Part shown: in pieces, positions 1 to 6,276 of the stretch | Layout: each line of letters begins with the position of its first letter | Numbering within the stretch: the stretch's first letter is position 1 | Origin: CAYFMS01 sp964491425 | GTDB taxonomy: Bacteria; Patescibacteriota; Patescibacteriia; UBA9934 | Direction: 5' to 3' | Length of the DNA stretch: 12,846 nt | Assembly: GCA_964491425.1 (NCBI GenBank) | Contig: CAZBFR010000025.1 | Span: 1-12,846, forward strand | The notes under the pieces: model-generated | Database searches by the model: none | Told to the model about the DNA's origin: nothing | What the model saw: only the letters and a program-made list of their open reading frames with translations | Position numbers and translations under genes: made by a program

Positions 1-469
1 CTTCGATCGCGTCACAAGGCGAAAGGACGGTCATATTTGGAAGGACACGCATAATTGCAATATCCTCGAGCATTTGGTGCGTCGCTCCATCTTCGCCGAC
101 GGTAAGACCGGCGTGGCCCCCGGCAATAATGACAGGGAGATTTTGGAGGGCAATCGTCGTCCGCACCTGCTCCCAGTTGCGTCCCGGAGAAAATACGGCG
201 TAGCTCGCAAGAACCGTCGTTTTTCCTTCGAGCGCGAATCCGGCGCCGAGCCCCGCGAGTAATTGTTCGGAAACACCAATTTCAACAAATCGGTCGGGAT
301 AGGCCTCTTTAAATCCATTTACCCGTGTCGATTCGGTTAAATCTGCCGAAATAACAAAAAGAGTCTTGTCTTTTTTTCCGGCCTCGACGAGTCCCTCTCC
401 AAATCCGTCACGCGTCGCCGAGCTTTTTAAGAGGGAGGGGTTGTCAAATGATTTTACAAGAGTACCCAT
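1..469 (-). CDS. Transketolase, C-terminal subunit (partial, runs off the window)
   Basis: The first 156 residues of the pyrimidine-binding half of a split transketolase are present; the rest lies left of position 1. Transketolase moves two-carbon ketol units between sugar phosphates in the non-oxidative pentose phosphate pathway, using thiamine diphosphate. Visible family landmarks are GVSEQ at residues 65-69 (its Glu corresponds to the cofactor-activating Glu of the family's GIAEQ motif) and GEDGATHQ at 125-132, followed by PNMTVLSPCD. The ATG at 469 lies one base after the TAA of the N-terminal subunit gene (TAA-T-ATG), with a weak AAAGG 11 nt upstream, so translation is probably coupled. 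The two subunits should form one active enzyme. DXS-like pyrimidine domains share the fold, but the matching N-terminal partner next door favours transketolase. Confidence 0.9.
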   Translation of the reverse strand, partial: MGTLVKSFDNPSLLKSSATRDGFGEGLVEAGKKDKTLFVISADLTESTRVNGFKEAYPDRFVEIGVSEQLLAGLGAGFALEGKTTVLASYAVFSPGRNWEQVRTTIALQNLPVIIAGGHAGLTVGEDGATHQMLEDIAIMRVLPNMTVLSPCDAIE

Positions 470-470
470 A

Positions 471-1313
471 TTACCGAACCTTTAGACGTAAGAGCGAAGC
501 GAGAGCTTCTTCCGCTTCCTTTGCGTTTGGAGGGGAACCGTGCCAACGATAATCATTTTCCATAAATTCAACGCCTTTTCCGGGAACTGTATGTGCAATA
601 ATTACGACTGGTTGCTTTGCCTTTTTCGCTTCCTCGAGCGTACCGACAATGTCGCGCATGTTGTGGCCGTCAATTTCTAGCACGAGAAAGTTAAACGCGG
701 TAAATTTTTCGTGGAGTGGTTCAAGTGGCATGATCTCCTCGGTATCCCCTCCGATTTGAATACGGTTTCGGTCAATAATCCAAATTAGATTCGAAAGTTG
801 GTACTTTCCGGCAAAAAGGGCCGATTCCCAAACGATTCCGCTTGCGAGTTCGCCGTCCGAGAGAACGGTATAAACGGTATAGTCCGCTCCCGTTTTCATC
901 CCAATAAAGGCGCTTCCGACAGACTGCGCCGCGCCGTCGCCGAGGGGCCCCGAGGTATTTTCGATTCCTGGGAGGAAGTGACGCTCGGGGTGCCCTTGTA
1001 GGCGAGAGTGTAGTTTACGGAGGGTTGCGAGTTCCGCGAGAGGGAAGAAGCCGCGTTCCGCCATAGCGGCATACTGTACTGGGCAAATATGGCCGTTCGA
1101 GAGAAAAAGGCGGTCCCGCTCCGGAAGGTTTGGTCGTTTTGGATCGAGTTTTAAGACACGAAAATAGAGGGCGGAGAAAATATCCGCCATTCCGAGCGCG
1201 CCCCCCGGGTGTCCGCTTCCCGCGTTGGCGAGCATGCGGATTATGTGTTGGCGCAGGATATTCGCCTTTGCCTTTAGCGCGAGAAGTTCTTCATTTGTTG
1301 CTCCTCCGTTCAT
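471..1313 (-). CDS. Transketolase, N-terminal (TPP-binding) subunit
   Basis: This 280-residue protein is the pyrophosphate-binding half of a split transketolase. SGHPGGALG sits at residues 33-41 and GPLGDGAAQSVGSA at about 122-135. The TPP and metal motif runs from SDGE at 152-155 to DRN at 181-183; the family usually has GDGE, so the first Gly is Ser while the metal-binding Asp is kept. The length is typical of split N-terminal subunits. The start at 1313 is set by an extended -10 box whose predicted +1 falls on the A of the ATG. There is no upstream SD; the GGAGGAG lies inside the reading frame just after ATG and precedes only a very short out-of-frame ORF. The C-terminal subunit gene follows one base after the stop. 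Dihydroxyacetone synthase or another ketolase is a less likely alternative. Confidence 0.93.
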   Translation of the reverse strand: MNGGATNEELLALKAKANILRQHIIRMLANAGSGHPGGALGMADIFSALYFRVLKLDPKRPNLPERDRLFLSNGHICPVQYAAMAERGFFPLAELATLRKLHSRLQGHPERHFLPGIENTSGPLGDGAAQSVGSAFIGMKTGADYTVYTVLSDGELASGIVWESALFAGKYQLSNLIWIIDRNRIQIGGDTEEIMPLEPLHEKFTAFNFLVLEIDGHNMRDIVGTLEEAKKAKQPVVIIAHTVPGKGVEFMENDYRWHGSPPNAKEAEEALASLLRLKVR

Positions 1314-1328
1314 AACTCAAGTATACCA
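1314..1328 (-). promoter_or_regulatory. Extended -10 promoter giving a leaderless tktN transcript
   Basis: Read on the minus strand, TGGTATACT (1328-1320) is an extended -10 element followed by six bases and then the ATG at 1313. Conventional spacing puts +1 on the A of the start codon. The string TATACTTGAGT recurs exactly at 6265-6275, again directly before a start codon. I see no convincing -35 box. Confidence 0.65.
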
Positions 1329-1330
1329 CC

Positions 1331-1358
1331 ACAAACAAAAGAACGCCCGAAGGCGTTC
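1331..1358 (-). terminator. Intrinsic terminator of the secreted-protein gene
   Basis: On the minus strand GAACGCC (1358-1352), a TTCG tetraloop and GGCGTTC (1347-1341) form a perfect 7-bp stem followed by TTTTGTTTGT. It lies just past the stop of the 1365-2180 gene and upstream of the tktN promoter, so it separates the two transcripts. Confidence 0.88.
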
Positions 1359-1364
1359 GCTTGT

Positions 1365-2180
1365 TTACTGTACGTAGATCGCACCCGTTCTTGCCGAATT
1401 GTAACTGTCGAAGAATGGATAGGTTCCAGGTTGATCAAACTTTTCGATATAGTAGCCTCCCGGAGAAATCGTTCCCGTTCCCCACGAAAGCGTTTCGCCC
1501 GTTGCGGTGTGCTTCGCCGTATCATTGTTGATAAACTTGACTCCTTGTCCGACGCTGATCACCACGGAAATAGGGGAGTAGTTGCTCGAGGTCATGCTAA
1601 TCGTTGCAGGAGCGACGAGGTTCTTATCCGCGCCAACCGTTGTTGCACTCGCAAGAGCCGTGGTTGCCGAGTATTGCGTCGAATCGCTAATCGCCGAACC
1701 GATTTCGTAGTTTCCGAAGAAACTATCCGGAATATCGTCAATCTTCTTATTCCAGTCTGATCCGTAGAGCGCGATCGCGACCGCTTCCGAGCTAACATGG
1801 CGGAGAACTCCACCCTTTGAAACCGCGTAGGTCTTTGGATCCGTGTTGATTTTTACCATTCGGGTTCCAGGGCGGTAGGTTGCGTTCCCACCGATTTGGA
1901 TTTTCTCGAGGTCGGCGTCCGAAATGAACTTTACGCCGTCGAAGTTCGAGTACCAAGAGAAGTAGACCTTATCATTTGGGAAAACGTAGCGCATTCCGTC
2001 GGCTCCGAGGTAGTACACCGCGGAAAATTGTTGCCCACGGATTAAGTCGCCAGCGGTCAAGGAGGCGAGGCTTGTAAGGGCGCTTGCGCGAGGAACCGCG
2101 GTTGTTAAATAACCCGCTACGACGAGGCTTACCCCGATCGTCAAGATCCCAATACGCTTCAAAGGAAGGGCGATATTCAT
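1365..2180 (-). CDS. Secreted protein: surface domain plus cupredoxin fold lacking copper ligands
   Basis: This 271-residue protein starts with a signal peptide: Lys8 and Arg9, a hydrophobic core at about 10-28, and a likely cleavage after ASA at 32-34. Residues about 44-165 form a domain rich in Tyr and Trp (GDLIRG, YYLGADGMRYVFPND, YRPGTRMVKI, LYGSDWNKKIDDIPDSFF) that I recognise only as recurrent in exported Patescibacteria proteins. A Ser/Ala/Thr linker leads to a C-terminal beta domain (about 192-271) with the shape of plastocyanin-like cupredoxins: ISVGQGVKFINND, KHTATG with His224, and GTYPFFDSY near the end. The Cys, second His and Met expected in that last loop are absent (FFDSY instead), so mononuclear copper binding is unlikely and a binding or structural role is inferred. 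It has its own promoter and terminator, so its place between the sugar genes may be incidental. Confidence 0.8.
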   Translation of the reverse strand: MNIALPLKRIGILTIGVSLVVAGYLTTAVPRASALTSLASLTAGDLIRGQQFSAVYYLGADGMRYVFPNDKVYFSWYSNFDGVKFISDADLEKIQIGGNATYRPGTRMVKINTDPKTYAVSKGGVLRHVSSEAVAIALYGSDWNKKIDDIPDSFFGNYEIGSAISDSTQYSATTALASATTVGADKNLVAPATISMTSSNYSPISVVISVGQGVKFINNDTAKHTATGETLSWGTGTISPGGYYIEKFDQPGTYPFFDSYNSARTGAIYVQ

Positions 2181-2204
2181 AAGAAATAATTTAGTTCGCT
2201 TTTA

Positions 2205-2213
2205 ATAATAGCA
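2205..2213 (-). promoter_or_regulatory. Extended -10 promoter of the secreted-protein gene
   Basis: TGCTATTAT reads from 2213 to 2205 on the minus strand, beginning 6 bases beyond the end of the rpe gene. Expected +1 is near 2198, giving a leader of about 18 nt with no SD motif. No clear -35 is seen, as is common for extended -10 promoters. Confidence 0.5.
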
Positions 2214-2218
2214 CGGTT

Positions 2219-2866
2219 TTACAATTTTGGAAGAGCGAGCTGTTCAAAACTTTGGAAGGCAAGGAGGGGATCGGGGGCCTTATAAATCGCGCTATTTACG
2301 CAGACGGAAGCGGCTCCGGCCTCAAAAATTGAGGAAACATTTTCGAGCGTGACGCCACCGTCGACGATGATTGGTCCGTGCGGAAAGAGCGATTTTGCCT
2401 CGATGATTTTTTGTAGGATCGTTTCCCCGAGAAATGTCTGCCCACCTTTTCCGGCTGGAACGCCCATAATAAGAAGGGTGTCGGCGTAAGGAAGGAGGTC
2501 CGTAACCTGCTCGAACGGAGTCGCCGCATCAATCGCAAGCCCCGCCTCAATTTCCTTTTGTCGCAGTCCCTGAAGGGCTGCCACGACGTCGCCCTTCATT
2601 TCGGCGTGGATATAGGCCCGCCGTAGTCGCTCGGTTTTTTCCCAAAGCGCAATCGCGTCTTCCGGGTTATTCGTCATTAAGTGTAACTCGATCCCGCGAA
2701 CACTTGCGAGATCGATTCCCGTTGGATCAAAGAATGAAACTTCTGGGAATAATGACCCGTCTAGTACGTCGACATGAAAAAACGCACGATTCCAGTCCGA
2801 CTCCTCTGTTAATCTCGTCTTAAATACTTCCGGGTCAGTCGTTAAAATAGCACGTATAATCGGCAT
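2219..2866 (-). CDS. rpe: Ribulose-phosphate 3-epimerase (divergent)
   Basis: This 215-residue (beta/alpha)8 enzyme interconverts ribulose 5-phosphate and xylulose 5-phosphate, supplying the xylulose 5-phosphate that transketolase uses. The metal ligands and catalytic acids are recognisable: His31 and Asp33 in HVDVLDG (the family has HxDxMDG), His62 in ELHLMT, and Asp169 in IIVDGGVT. The phosphate-gripping loop reads GVPAGKGGQTF at about 135-145 where the family has VNPGFGGQ, and the N-terminal SIL(S/A)AD strand is RAILTTD, so this is a divergent member. I chose the ATG at 2866, one base after the rpiB stop (TAA-T-ATG). A longer reading from a TTG at 2902 would overlap rpiB and add 12 residues unlike the family's N-terminus. 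It is probably co-transcribed and translationally coupled with rpiB. Confidence 0.88.
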   Translation of the reverse strand: MPIIRAILTTDPEVFKTRLTEESDWNRAFFHVDVLDGSLFPEVSFFDPTGIDLASVRGIELHLMTNNPEDAIALWEKTERLRRAYIHAEMKGDVVAALQGLRQKEIEAGLAIDAATPFEQVTDLLPYADTLLIMGVPAGKGGQTFLGETILQKIIEAKSLFPHGPIIVDGGVTLENVSSIFEAGAASVCVNSAIYKAPDPLLAFQSFEQLALPKL

Positions 2867-2867
2867 A

Positions 2868-3323
2868 TTAATTTGTTTGTTCAAGATCTTGAATTTCCCC
2901 AACCCGTCTTAGATGTCTTTCCTCGGTCGAGGGTGTTGCTTTAATAAACGTATCAACGATTAAGAGAATGTCGTCTTCGGTCGCGAGGCGTCCCGGTAGG
3001 CACAAGATATTTCCATGGTCATGTTCACGTAGAAGTCTTGCCGACTCCGCCGAAAACCCGATTCCAGCGCGAATCCCGTCGAATTTGTTTGCCGTGATGC
3101 AAACGCCTTCTGCCGATCCGCACACAAGGATCCCGAGCGACCCTTGGTGCTCGCGGACCGCCCCCGCAACCGCCTTCGCGAATTCCGTGTAGTCGTCGTG
3201 TGGGTTGAGCGAGTACGCCCCGAGATCTTCGACAATAAAGTCTTTCACAAGTAAGTGCTCCTTGATAATCGTTTTCTTATCAAGTCCGGCGTGGTCAGCC
3301 CCTAAATAAATCGTTGGTCGCAT
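2868..3323 (-). CDS. rpiB: Ribose 5-phosphate isomerase B
   Basis: This 151-residue protein of the LacAB/RpiB family interconverts ribose 5-phosphate and ribulose 5-phosphate. ADHAG is at residues 9-13, DYTEF at 44-48, the catalytic-cysteine loop GILVCGSAEG at 64-73 (Cys68), ANK..GIRAG at 78-87, REHDHGNIL at 99-107 and the phosphate-binding ERHLRRV at 135-141. The active loop is CGSAEG where the family usually has CGTGxG, and REHN is REHD, so small substrate-site changes exist beside a complete catalytic frame. Length is normal. It is the first gene of the rpiB-rpe pair and is divergent from ileS. A LacA/LacB galactose-6-phosphate isomerase role is possible by family but unlikely beside rpe and transketolase. 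Confidence 0.92.
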   Translation of the reverse strand: MRPTIYLGADHAGLDKKTIIKEHLLVKDFIVEDLGAYSLNPHDDYTEFAKAVAGAVREHQGSLGILVCGSAEGVCITANKFDGIRAGIGFSAESARLLREHDHGNILCLPGRLATEDDILLIVDTFIKATPSTEERHLRRVGEIQDLEQTN

Positions 3324-3331
3324 ACGGAGGT

Positions 3332-3337
3332 AGTATA
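3332..3337 (-). promoter_or_regulatory. -10 box of the rpiB-rpe operon
   Basis: TATACT reads 3337 to 3332 on the minus strand, with eight bases to the rpiB ATG. The expected leader is about 2 nt, too short for an SD site. It lies only 28 bp from the divergent ileS -10, so the two promoters share one face-to-face region. Confidence 0.55.
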
Positions 3338-3365
3338 CACAATCTTGCCGAAATAAGCTGAAATT

Positions 3366-3371
3366 GATAGT
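3366..3371 (+). promoter_or_regulatory. Probable -10 box of ileS
   Basis: GATAGT precedes the ATG at 3382 by ten bases, giving a predicted leader of about 4 nt. A weak -35 candidate, TTGCCG, lies at 3345-3350 with 15-nt spacing. This placement argues against using the upstream in-frame TTG at 3364, which would fall before the predicted +1. Confidence 0.4.
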
Positions 3372-3381
3372 CTCTTTCTAT

Positions 3382-6234
3382 ATGCAAGAGCGAGAAATAC
3401 TCGATTTTTGGGAGAAAAATAAGGTCTTTGAGAAGTCGATTAGCGAACGACCGGAAGGGGATGACTATGTTTTCTACGATGGCCCGCCGTTTGCGACGGG
3501 ACTCCCACACTATGGCCACCTTCTCCAGAGCGTAACAAAAGATGTTGTTCCGCGGTATTTTACGATGAAGGGGCATCGCGTTGAGCGGAAATGGGGATGG
3601 GATTGCCACGGCCTTCCGATCGAGGCGATTGTCGAAAAGGAGATGGGGCTCAAGAACCGCGAGGATATCGAGGCGCTAGGCGTTCGCGCGTTTAACGAGG
3701 CCTGCGACGCGAAAATCGGGACATACGTTGCGGAATGGAAGCGATCGATTCGCCGTCTTGGGCGTTGGGTGGATATGGAGAACGCCTACCAAACGAAGGA
3801 TTTAAGTTTCATGGAATCCGTTTGGTGGGTATTTAAGACTCTCTACGAGAAGGGATTGATTTACGAAGGGTACAAGGTCATGCATGTTTCGCCGGCACTT
3901 GAGACTGTTTTATCTTCTTCCGAGGTAAGTTCTTGTTATTTTGACGTCACGGATTTAACGGCGACGGTTTCATTCCCGCTTCTTGATGGACCACACGCCG
4001 GGGCGTCGCTTCTCGCATGGACGACAACGCCTTGGACCTTGCCAGGAAACGCGCTTCTCGCGGTTGGAGAGGGGATTGTCTATGTAAAAGTAAGCCATGA
4101 AGAGAAAGACTATATTCTCGCGAAAGAACGGCTTGCCGAGGTGTTTAAAAATAAGGCACACGAAATTAAGGAAGAGTTTAAGGGTGCCGACTTGGTTGGC
4201 ACACACTATGAACCGCTTTTCCCGTACTTTAAGGATCACGCAAACGCATTCCGCGTTGCTTCCGGCGATTTTGTTACAACCGAGGACGGAACCGGTGTCG
4301 TTCATATCGCTCCAGGATTTGGAGAGGACGACTTGGCGCTCGGCGTAAAGGAAAACGTCGCGCCGATCATGCACGTAAAGATGGACGGACGCTTTGTTCC
4401 GGCCGTTGAAGAGGCATTGGTCGCCGAAGGGTACGATGTCAAAGATTGGCCGGTGAAAAACGCGACCGACTCGCAACATAATGATATCGAGATCGTAAAA
4501 TGGCTTGCCCACCACGGTCGACTCTTCTCGAAGGAAAAACTCAAGCACAGTTATCCGCACTGTTGGCGCACCGACGTTCCGCTTATTAATTACGCGACGA
4601 CGTCTTGGTTCGTTAAGGTGTCGGATTTGCGCGAGCAGCTTCTAAAAACAAATAGCGAGATTCACTGGGTACCGGAGCATGTTAAGGAGGGGCGGTTTGG
4701 GAAGTGGCTCGAAGGGGCAAAGGATTGGTCGATTTCGCGCTCCCGCTATTGGGGAAATCCGCTTCCGATTTGGAAGGCGGAGGACGGGGAGACGATTTGT
4801 ATTGGGTCAGTTGCCGAACTTAAGGAGCTTTCAGGGGTTGAGGTACATGATCTGCACAAACAGTTTGTGGACGAAATTACGTTCGAGAAAAATGGGAAGA
4901 CCTTCCGCAGAATTCCGGAGGTGCTCGATTGTTGGTTTGAGTCGGGGTCTATGCCATACGCACAACTCCACTATCCATTCGAAAACAAAGAAGTTTTTGA
5001 TCGTGGATTCCCGGCGGAGTTTATCGCGGAGGCGCAGGACCAAACGCGAGGATGGTTTTATGTGCTTCATGTTTTGTCGAACGCGCTTTTTGAGATGCCG
5101 GCGTTTAAAAATATCGTCGTAACGGGGCTTATCATGGCGGAAGACGGGAAGAAGATGTCTAAGCGCCTAAAGAACTATCCAGATCCAAGCGAGGTCGTTG
5201 AGAAATATGGGGCGGACGCTTTGCGTTATTACTTGATGGCGTCGCCGGTCGTTCACATGGAGAATTTGAATTTCAAGGAATCGGATGTCGCCGAGGTAAA
5301 GAAAAAGTTTTTGACGATTCTCGAGAACGTTCTCGCGTTTTACGAGCTGTACAAGGAGGGGGACGACGTGGAAGCGCCGACCGGCGCGCACGTGCTCGAC
5401 GCATGGATTTTGTCGCGACTTAATAGCGTCTTGAAAGACATGACCTCTTCAATGGATCGCTACGAGATTCAAGAGGCGGTTCGACCGCTTCAAGGGTTCG
5501 TGACCGATTTTTCGACGTGGTATGTTCGCCGTTCGCGGGATCGGATGAAGGTTGAGGGTGCGGATAAAGTTGAGGCTTTGCGAACAATGCGCACAGTTCT
5601 CTTAACGCTTTCGAAGATGATGGCGCCCGTTATGCCGTTTATGGCCGAGGAGCTTTATCAGCGGCTTAACGCGAATTATGCCGGTGGCGACGAGACGTTG
5701 TCGGTTCATCTTGAAGAGTGGCCGGAAGCGGGGGAGGTAAACGAGGCGCTTCTTGCCGAGATGGGCGAGGCGCGCGCGATTGTCTCGCGGATTCTCGACG
5801 AGCGGGAAAAGGCGGGACGGGCGGTAAAGCAGGCGCTTGGAAGCGTTGCGATTACGACGCCTTCGGGCGAAATTTCTCCCGATCTTCTCGCGGTTATTCT
5901 TGACGAAGTGAATATCAAATCAGCAACCGTCGCAAAAGGGGAGCTTGCAACGACCGTCGATTTTACGATGACTCCACAGCTTATCCGTGAAGGAATGGCC
6001 CGCGAGCTCACGCGAAAAGTAAACGGGATGCGTAAAGACGCAGGGCTTACGATCGCCGACCGTATTGATCTCGTAATTTCGGGCGACGATGAAGTGAAGG
6101 TAATGATTAGCGAGCACGGCGAGTCTCTGAAGCAAGGGACGTTGGCCGAATCTCTCGCCTTCGAGGATACCGTCAACGGGGAATCTGTGCGTATAAGTGA
6201 ACATGATATAACCCTAAAAATCACCAAGCGTTAA
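3382..6234 (+). CDS. ileS: Isoleucyl-tRNA synthetase, type 2
   Basis: This 950-residue cytoplasmic enzyme charges tRNA-Ile. The Rossmann-fold class I signatures are present: GLPHYGH (HIGH equivalent at 43-46), WGWDCHGLPIE, WFESGSMPYAQ from 518 and KMSKR at 591-595. The inserted CP1 editing domain is complete, with WTTTPWTLPGN at 213-223 and GTGVVHIAPGFGEDD at 303-317. An alpha-helical anticodon-binding domain (about 645-800) and an acidic C-terminal extension of the DUF5915 kind follow. There are no cysteines in the last 300 residues, so the C-terminal zinc knuckle of ordinary bacterial type 1 IleRS is missing; with WGWDCHGLPIE this marks the eukaryote-like type 2 form, known for low mupirocin sensitivity. 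I chose ATG 3382 over TTG 3364 because MQEREILDFWEKNKVF matches the family's N-terminus. Confidence 0.96.
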   Translation: MQEREILDFWEKNKVFEKSISERPEGDDYVFYDGPPFATGLPHYGHLLQSVTKDVVPRYFTMKGHRVERKWGWDCHGLPIEAIVEKEMGLKNREDIEALGVRAFNEACDAKIGTYVAEWKRSIRRLGRWVDMENAYQTKDLSFMESVWWVFKTLYEKGLIYEGYKVMHVSPALETVLSSSEVSSCYFDVTDLTATVSFPLLDGPHAGASLLAWTTTPWTLPGNALLAVGEGIVYVKVSHEEKDYILAKERLAEVFKNKAHEIKEEFKGADLVGTHYEPLFPYFKDHANAFRVASGDFVTTEDGTGVVHIAPGFGEDDLALGVKENVAPIMHVKMDGRFVPAVEEALVAEGYDVKDWPVKNATDSQHNDIEIVKWLAHHGRLFSKEKLKHSYPHCWRTDVPLINYATTSWFVKVSDLREQLLKTNSEIHWVPEHVKEGRFGKWLEGAKDWSISRSRYWGNPLPIWKAEDGETICIGSVAELKELSGVEVHDLHKQFVDEITFEKNGKTFRRIPEVLDCWFESGSMPYAQLHYPFENKEVFDRGFPAEFIAEAQDQTRGWFYVLHVLSNALFEMPAFKNIVVTGLIMAEDGKKMSKRLKNYPDPSEVVEKYGADALRYYLMASPVVHMENLNFKESDVAEVKKKFLTILENVLAFYELYKEGDDVEAPTGAHVLDAWILSRLNSVLKDMTSSMDRYEIQEAVRPLQGFVTDFSTWYVRRSRDRMKVEGADKVEALRTMRTVLLTLSKMMAPVMPFMAEELYQRLNANYAGGDETLSVHLEEWPEAGEVNEALLAEMGEARAIVSRILDEREKAGRAVKQALGSVAITTPSGEISPDLLAVILDEVNIKSATVAKGELATTVDFTMTPQLIREGMARELTRKVNGMRKDAGLTIADRIDLVISGDDEVKVMISEHGESLKQGTLAESLAFEDTVNGESVRISEHDITLKITKR

Positions 6235-6235
6235 T

Positions 6236-6262
6236 AAAATCCCGCGGAGTACGCGGGATTTT
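6236..6262 (+). terminator. Strong intrinsic terminator after ileS
   Basis: AAAATCCCGCG (6236-6246) and CGCGGGATTTT (6252-6262) form a perfect 11-bp stem around the loop GAGTA, starting two bases after the ileS stop and ending in TTTT. The A-tract before it makes it able to act in both directions. It abuts the next promoter. Confidence 0.93.
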
Positions 6263-6270
6263 GGTATACT
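6262..6270 (+). promoter_or_regulatory. Extended -10 promoter, leaderless start for the GNAT-tailed gene
   Basis: TGGTATACT is followed by TGAGTC and then the ATG at 6277, so predicted +1 is the A of the start codon. It is an exact match to the tktN promoter over TATACTTGAGT and begins at the last base of the ileS terminator. Confidence 0.65.
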
Positions 6271-6276
6271 TGAGTC

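Noticed and set aside
2867..2902. A 12-codon upstream extension of rpe from a TTG
   Set aside because: It would overlap rpiB, lacks an SD, and the ATG at 2866 gives a family-like start with the same TAA-T-ATG junction as the transketolase pair.
3364..3381. An 18-bp upstream extension of ileS from a TTG
   Set aside because: The extra residues are not family-like, and the TTG lies at the probable -10 box, before the predicted transcription start.
5706..6227. A 173-codon minus-strand open frame inside ileS
   Set aside because: It lies wholly opposite the conserved IleRS C-terminal region and has a Ser/Arg-rich shadow composition with no start signals.
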